The notes under the pieces: generated by a model
The model's input: only the letters and a program-made list of their open reading frames with translations
What the model was told of the DNA's origin: nothing
Database searches by the model: none
Source of the DNA: Hordeum vulgare subsp. vulgare
Taxonomy: Eukaryota; Streptophyta; Magnoliopsida; Poales; Poaceae
Assembly (NCBI RefSeq): GCF_904849725.1
Contig: NC_058521.1
Span: 434,266,676 to 434,330,675, forward strand
DNA length: 64,000 nucleotides
Direction: 5' to 3'
In this document: positions 59,854-64,000 of the stretch, piece by piece
Layout of the letters: each line of letters starts with the position of its first letter
How positions within the stretch are numbered: position 1 is the first letter of the stretch
Translations under genes and position numbers: made by a program

Positions 59854-61139
59854 TGATGACCCACAAGTGTAGGGGATCTATCGTTGTCCTTTCGATAAGT
59901 AAGAGTGTCGAACCCAACGAGGAGCAGAAGGAAATGACAAGCGGTTTTCACAAAGGTATTCTCTGCAAGTACTGAAATTATCGGTGACAGATAGTTTTGT
60001 GATGAGGTAATTCGTAGCGGGTAGCAAGTAACAAATGTGACAATGGTGCACCAAGGTGGCCAATCCTTTTTGTAGCAACGGACAAGCCTGGACAAACTCT
60101 TATATAGGTAAAAGCGCCCCTGAGACACATGGGAATTTATGTCAAGCTAGTTTTCATCATGTTCATATGATTCGCGTTCGTTACTTTGATAATTTGATAT
60201 GTGGGTGGACCGGCGCTTGGGTGCTGCCCTTACTTGGACAAACCTCCCACTTGTGATTAACCTCTCTCGCAAGGATCTGCAACTACAAAAGAAGAATTAA
60301 GATAAACCTAACCATAGCGTTAAACATATGGATCCAATATAGGCCATTACGAAGCAACACATAAACTAGGGTTTAAGATTCTGTCACTCTAGCAACCCAT
60401 CATCTACTTATTACTTCCCAATGCCTTCCCCTAGGCCCAAATAATGGTGCAGTGTCATGTAGTCGATGTTCATATGACACCACTAGAGGAGAGACAACAT
60501 ATATCTTATCAAAATATCGAACGAATACCAAATTCACATGATTATTTATAACAAGACTTATCCCATGTCTTCAGGAACAAAAGTAACTACTCACAAAGCA
60601 TATTCATGTTCATAATCATAGGAGTAGTAGTAATCATAAAGGATCTGAACATATAATCTTCCACAAAATAAACCAACTAGCATCAACTACAAGGAGTAAT
60701 TAACACTACTAGCAACCCACAGGTACCAATCTGAGGTTTTGAGATGAAGATTGGATACAAGAGATGGACTAGGGTTTGGAGAGGAGATGGCGCTAATGAA
60801 GATGTTGATTGAGACTGATCCCCTCTCGATGAGAGGATCGTTGGTGATGACGATGTCTTTGATTTCCCCCTCCGAGAGGGAAGTTTCCCCGGCGGAATAG
60901 CTCCACCAGAGATCTAGATTGGTCCTGTCGAAGTTCCGCCTCGAGACGGCGGCGCCTCGTCCCAAAAGGTCTGATATGATTTTTTCCAGGTCCAGAATTC
61001 CAGCTGTCGGCATTCTCCCTCTTCACGTAAATCTTGTAAAATAAGAGAGAAAAGGCATAAGTATTGTACCATAATGTGTATTAACAACCCTAATGCAATA
61101 AATATTGATATAAAAGCTTGATGCAAAATGGGCGTATCA
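59854..61139 (-). repeat. Element F 5' LTR, with internal deletion
   Basis: Plus strand starts TGATGACCCACAAGTG and ends GGGCGTATCA. At 1286 bp it is about 240 bp shorter than A's LTR because the hairpin/TATA region is missing near 60965-60990. The LTR-outer junction at 61139/61140 cuts a helicase reading frame. Confidence 0.9.
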
Positions 61140-61830
61140 TGAGTCAACTAACATTACATCGTATTTGTGTGACCGTGCAATTCTTGCACCTACAAATGAT
61201 GTCATTTCTAAAAAAAAGAATGATTTCTTGGCTAGCAACAAGTGATATGTCATATTATAGTTCAAATTCAATTGATGATAGCTATTCTAAGCATTCTACT
61301 CTAGAAGAATTATATCCAAGAGAGTTGCTAAACACCATTGACATACCTGGGCTTCCAAACCATATACTGCATTTGAAAATTGGTGTTCCTATAATGCTAC
61401 TCCGTCATCTTGATCGGTCAACGGGACTTTGTAATGGCACTAGACTCATTTTACACCACTAACTGGTTGTGTCATAGAAGGAGAAATCATAACAGCGAAG
61501 GCTATAGGTTCAAGAGTGTATATTCCTTGAATTATCACTACATCAACTCAGTCTAAGTGGCCTTTCAAATTGAGGTGTCGCCAGTTTCCTCTTCGCATTT
61601 CATATGCTATGACGATAAACAAAAGTCTGGGGCAAACACTAAACCAAGTTGGTGTCTACTTGCCATCTAATGTCTTCTCACACGGTCAATTATATGAGGC
61701 ATTTTCAAGAGTTACATCACCAGATGGCTTGCGAGTTTTGATTGAAAACAACCCAGTTTCTTATGAGCATTGCACACATAATGTAGTATATGACGAGGTA
61801 TTCAGTCAAATTAATACACATCGAAGCTAA
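61140..61830 (+). pseudogene. Pif1/Helitron helicase C-terminal part
   Basis: Directly after F the frame reads YLCDRAILAPTNDVIS, then after a frameshift near 61220 LYPRELLNTIDIPGLPNHIL and LKIGVPIMLLRHLDRSTGLC. A TGA near 61528 interrupts (probably a former Arg CGA), then [20 protein letters not shown] and [20 protein letters not shown]. These are the last SF1B helicase motifs of the Pif1 family. In the segment usually read as SQGQT, Leu replaces the first Gln. The start of the helicase is outside the window because F is inserted in it. It would unwind DNA during rolling-circle transposition in an active element. Confidence 0.85.
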
Positions 61831-62187
61831 AACAGGTAGATATTTTATCCACTCAAATTTATGTTTATGCATGAAATTTGACAAGTATGTAATACAGTTT
61901 TTGGCATGCCATCAATTTTCCCTAAAATTCTTATTCATTCGGATTCATATCCCCTATGGAGTATTATTGTGGGATAGCAAAACTGTATGGTCTTTGCATG
62001 GTTAATAAGGCTTTGGGATGCTATAAATATGAATTCTGAATATGGAAATGCTATGATCAGCATTGATGGCATTCTCTTGGATGAAGATGTACGTCCATTT
62101 TATAGTTGCGTATTTAACTTTATACAATAACGTTGTTATTCCAAATGCTACTAGCTTTACATATCTCATTTTCTTACTTCAACTTTT
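61831..62187 (+). other. Spacer between helicase and RPA1-like gene
   Basis: Mostly AT-rich without a clear domain. The stretch around 62060-62100 can be read as ISIDGILLDEDVRPFYS, which may be the first RPA-like exon, but this is uncertain. Confidence 0.4.
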
Positions 62188-63815
62188 GCAGGGATCCATA
62201 GCACAAATCAGTGTGCCTAAAAAATTGAAAATAAAATTCGTGGGTTCCTATGTGAAGGATCTATCTATATTATTTCAAATGTTGTAGTTATTGATATAAG
62301 AAGCAAATAATATGTCTATCTCCATCAAAATTATATGTTGCAATTCAAACAAGACACAAAGGTCCATCCTCTACATTCAAGAGGTGTAGATATACCTACA
62401 CTTCCATTCGACTTTTGCCCATTTGATCAGTTGTCACAAAAAGCAATTTATTCCAAGCCACTCCTATGTAACATAATGTGCTTGACTTATCTGTCACTTA
62501 ACCACTATACTTCAATGCATAAAGGCTTTCCATACATGCTTGAACCTTTTAGACATAATAGGAGTAATATGTGAAGTTGGTACATATGACTATGCTAGCC
62601 AAATATCTCAGCACAAACTTCGAAATATCTAAATACGCAACCTAGAGTATGTCTTCATTGCTACTCGTGTCATTTGTTTTTTTACCTTAATAACCTATTC
62701 CCCTCACAATGACTATAACTTAATTTTTTAGAGAACAAACACAAGAATTAGTTCTATGGGGCAAGCATGGAGAATCATTTGATGAAGAAACAATACCTAA
62801 AAAATATCAAGAAGGAATTGTCATAGCCATTTTTGCCGGTATAACTGCAACTCTACAAAGGTTTACACGTAACTTATAAAAAAAACTTGCCCTAAGAAAT
62901 AATAAACATGTTTATTGAAACATCTTATTAACAACATAAGTTTATAGGTATGATACAAGGACCCTCAAGTTCTGCGACAGCAATATATCTTGACGTTGAT
63001 ATACCTGAAGTTCAAAAGTACTGCACCAGGTTCTCTCTTTCTCACACTTCCGCATACAGAATTTATGTTCAATACTACAACAAACTAATTTTTATATATT
63101 TTTTAACCTATCAATGGAAACACCTCACTATACAAAAGCATCTCCCACAAGTTAAACATTTATCTCCACTTGAAGCAACATGCAAAGTATAGACCATTGA
63201 AGAAATATCTAACCTTCCAGCGTCATCTTTTCAGGTTAACACTTTCTCATACAATTCACTTTTTTCTACCTCGCTATTTAAAATAAAATAGATTATTAAT
63301 AATTCATCCTTGTTTTGTTTCATAAGGTAGGAGAAACCTTCAACACTATCGCAATAGTAGCATCGATTATACCGTCAATAAAATGGTACTACAAAGCATG
63401 CAAGCACTGTGGAAAACGATATAACAACATGATAGATACCCCAACATGTGGCTGCCAATTTCTAGTTTCATGCCCAATGTATAATATATTCTTAAAATCT
63501 AATACTTACATAATTACTTTTCTTTAGATCATGTCACTAACAACTATACCATGCTTCAGGTACAAACTTCCTCTTACAATAATAGATAACTCGGGAACTT
63601 TGGATGCAATTCCTTTCTCTAGAATAGCTGAAGACTTAGTTGAGCATCATGCTGATCATGTTTCAATGAGCGTGAAGATAGAAGCTATAGATCATGTGAT
63701 TACGTTGGATAAGGCCATTGGTAAAGAAAAGTTACTCTACATAGGAATGAACAGCGATTCATCTGCCAAGTACCCTACAAATTATGTCCTCAAAAAGAAT
63801 TTTCACTGTCCATAA
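62188..63815 (+). pseudogene. RPA1-like gene of the Helitron (multi-exon, degraded)
   Basis: Pieces in order: about 62188-62510, the first OB-fold/DUF223-like region (IYIISNVVVIDIRSK, VHPLHSRGVDIPTLPFDFCP); 62732-62862, ELVLWGKHGESFDEETIPKK; 62950-63030, MIQGPSSSATAIYLDVDIPE; near 63185, TIEEISNLPASSFQ; 63328-63474, FNTIAIVASIIPSIKWYYKA with CKHCGKRYNN and TPTCGC, the zinc-binding ribbon; 63560-63815, YKLPLTIIDNSGTLDAIPFS to the stop. This is the architecture of replication protein A large subunit, which binds single-stranded DNA. AG acceptors precede several exons. Stops in the first region suggest decay. Confidence 0.75.
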
Positions 63816-64000
63816 TACTAAATCAACACATGTGCTACATGCAACAAAGGTTAGCAACTTATTACAGATTCATTACCTTCATACATAATTGTTATTAACA
63901 TAATGTGTGAAGCTTATCCAATCTGGCGAGGATACGACCACCAGTGACAATACTCTTGCAACTGATAAGCCAATGGCTATCAGCATAAAAGAAAGCGAAA
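63816..64000. other. End of window, nothing recognised
   Basis: AT-rich sequence following the RPA1-like stop. GATACGACCACCAGTGACAA near 63942 could be the next exon's beginning, but no domain is recognised. Confidence 0.3.

Larger units (their letters stand above)
59189..61139 (-). mobile_element. Element F: Gypsy element (A/C family) interrupted by the CACTA; 5' part only
   Basis: On the minus strand: LTR 61139-59854, primer site, then gag from 59747 to the CACTA junction at 59189. The rest of the element should lie left of the window. LTR sequence and gag are those of the A/C family. Confidence 0.92.
61140..64000 (+). mobile_element. Helitron-type region (3' part): Pif1-like helicase end and RPA1-like gene
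   Basis: A Pif1-family helicase C-terminus is followed in the same direction by an RPA1-like gene. Plant Helitrons typically encode a Rep-helicase and one or more RPA1-like proteins in this order. The Rep domain and 5' part would lie beyond element F; the 3' end (CTRR with hairpin) is not within the window. Confidence 0.7.

Overview
This window looks like an intergenic transposon stack from a large grass genome, most likely Triticeae (wheat, barley, rye, Aegilops). The evidence is the LTR types (ends TGATACGTCC... and ...ATCA, tRNA-Asp primer sites), the Athila-like Gypsy proteins and the presence of CACTA and Helitron sequence. Family names are not assigned because no database could be searched. 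No intact host gene was found. The only host-gene-like coding sequence is a captured exon fragment of a 12-oxophytodienoate reductase (OPR).

The layout can be read as six nested layers, with most joints fixed by terminal dinucleotides and 5-bp target-site duplications (TSDs). A Helitron-type region (Pif1 helicase C-terminus plus an RPA1-like gene, 61140-64000) was split by Gypsy element F (minus strand; gag stub, primer site and one LTR, 59189-61139). A CACTA element (1-59188; its left tip probably lies about 11 bp outside the window) sits in the gag of F. The CACTA was hit by Gypsy A (3599-41822, minus, TSD CGGAG) and by Tat-lineage Gypsy E (44022-56744, plus, TSD ATTGA). One LTR of A was hit by Gypsy B (3954-13744, plus) and Gypsy C (14098-32449, plus, TSD ATGAT). 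C was hit in its RNase H region by Gypsy D (18693-26889, minus, TSD GCTAG).

The CACTA itself is about 8.2 kb once the inserts are removed. No transposase was recognised. It carries the OPR fragment, a G-rich minisatellite, an array of about 660-bp repeats and an array of about 155-bp repeats. A and C are gag-pol elements of the same LTR family, both inactivated. B and D are non-autonomous elements with gag and protease but no reverse transcriptase. B, C and A each carry an extra sense ORF between gag-pol and the 3' LTR; in B it is an ATHILA ORF-1-like protein. In each case the ORF is preceded by a module resembling the LTR core promoter and by a probable splice acceptor.

E is a Tat-type element with a second RNase H, a hairpin-bearing array of about 71 bp, and a six-exon gene on the opposite strand whose five introns keep the reading frame. 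The most unusual signals are this antisense gene, the repeated hairpin/promoter module, short conserved non-coding motifs shared by the Gypsy families, the tandem arrays and the captured OPR exon.
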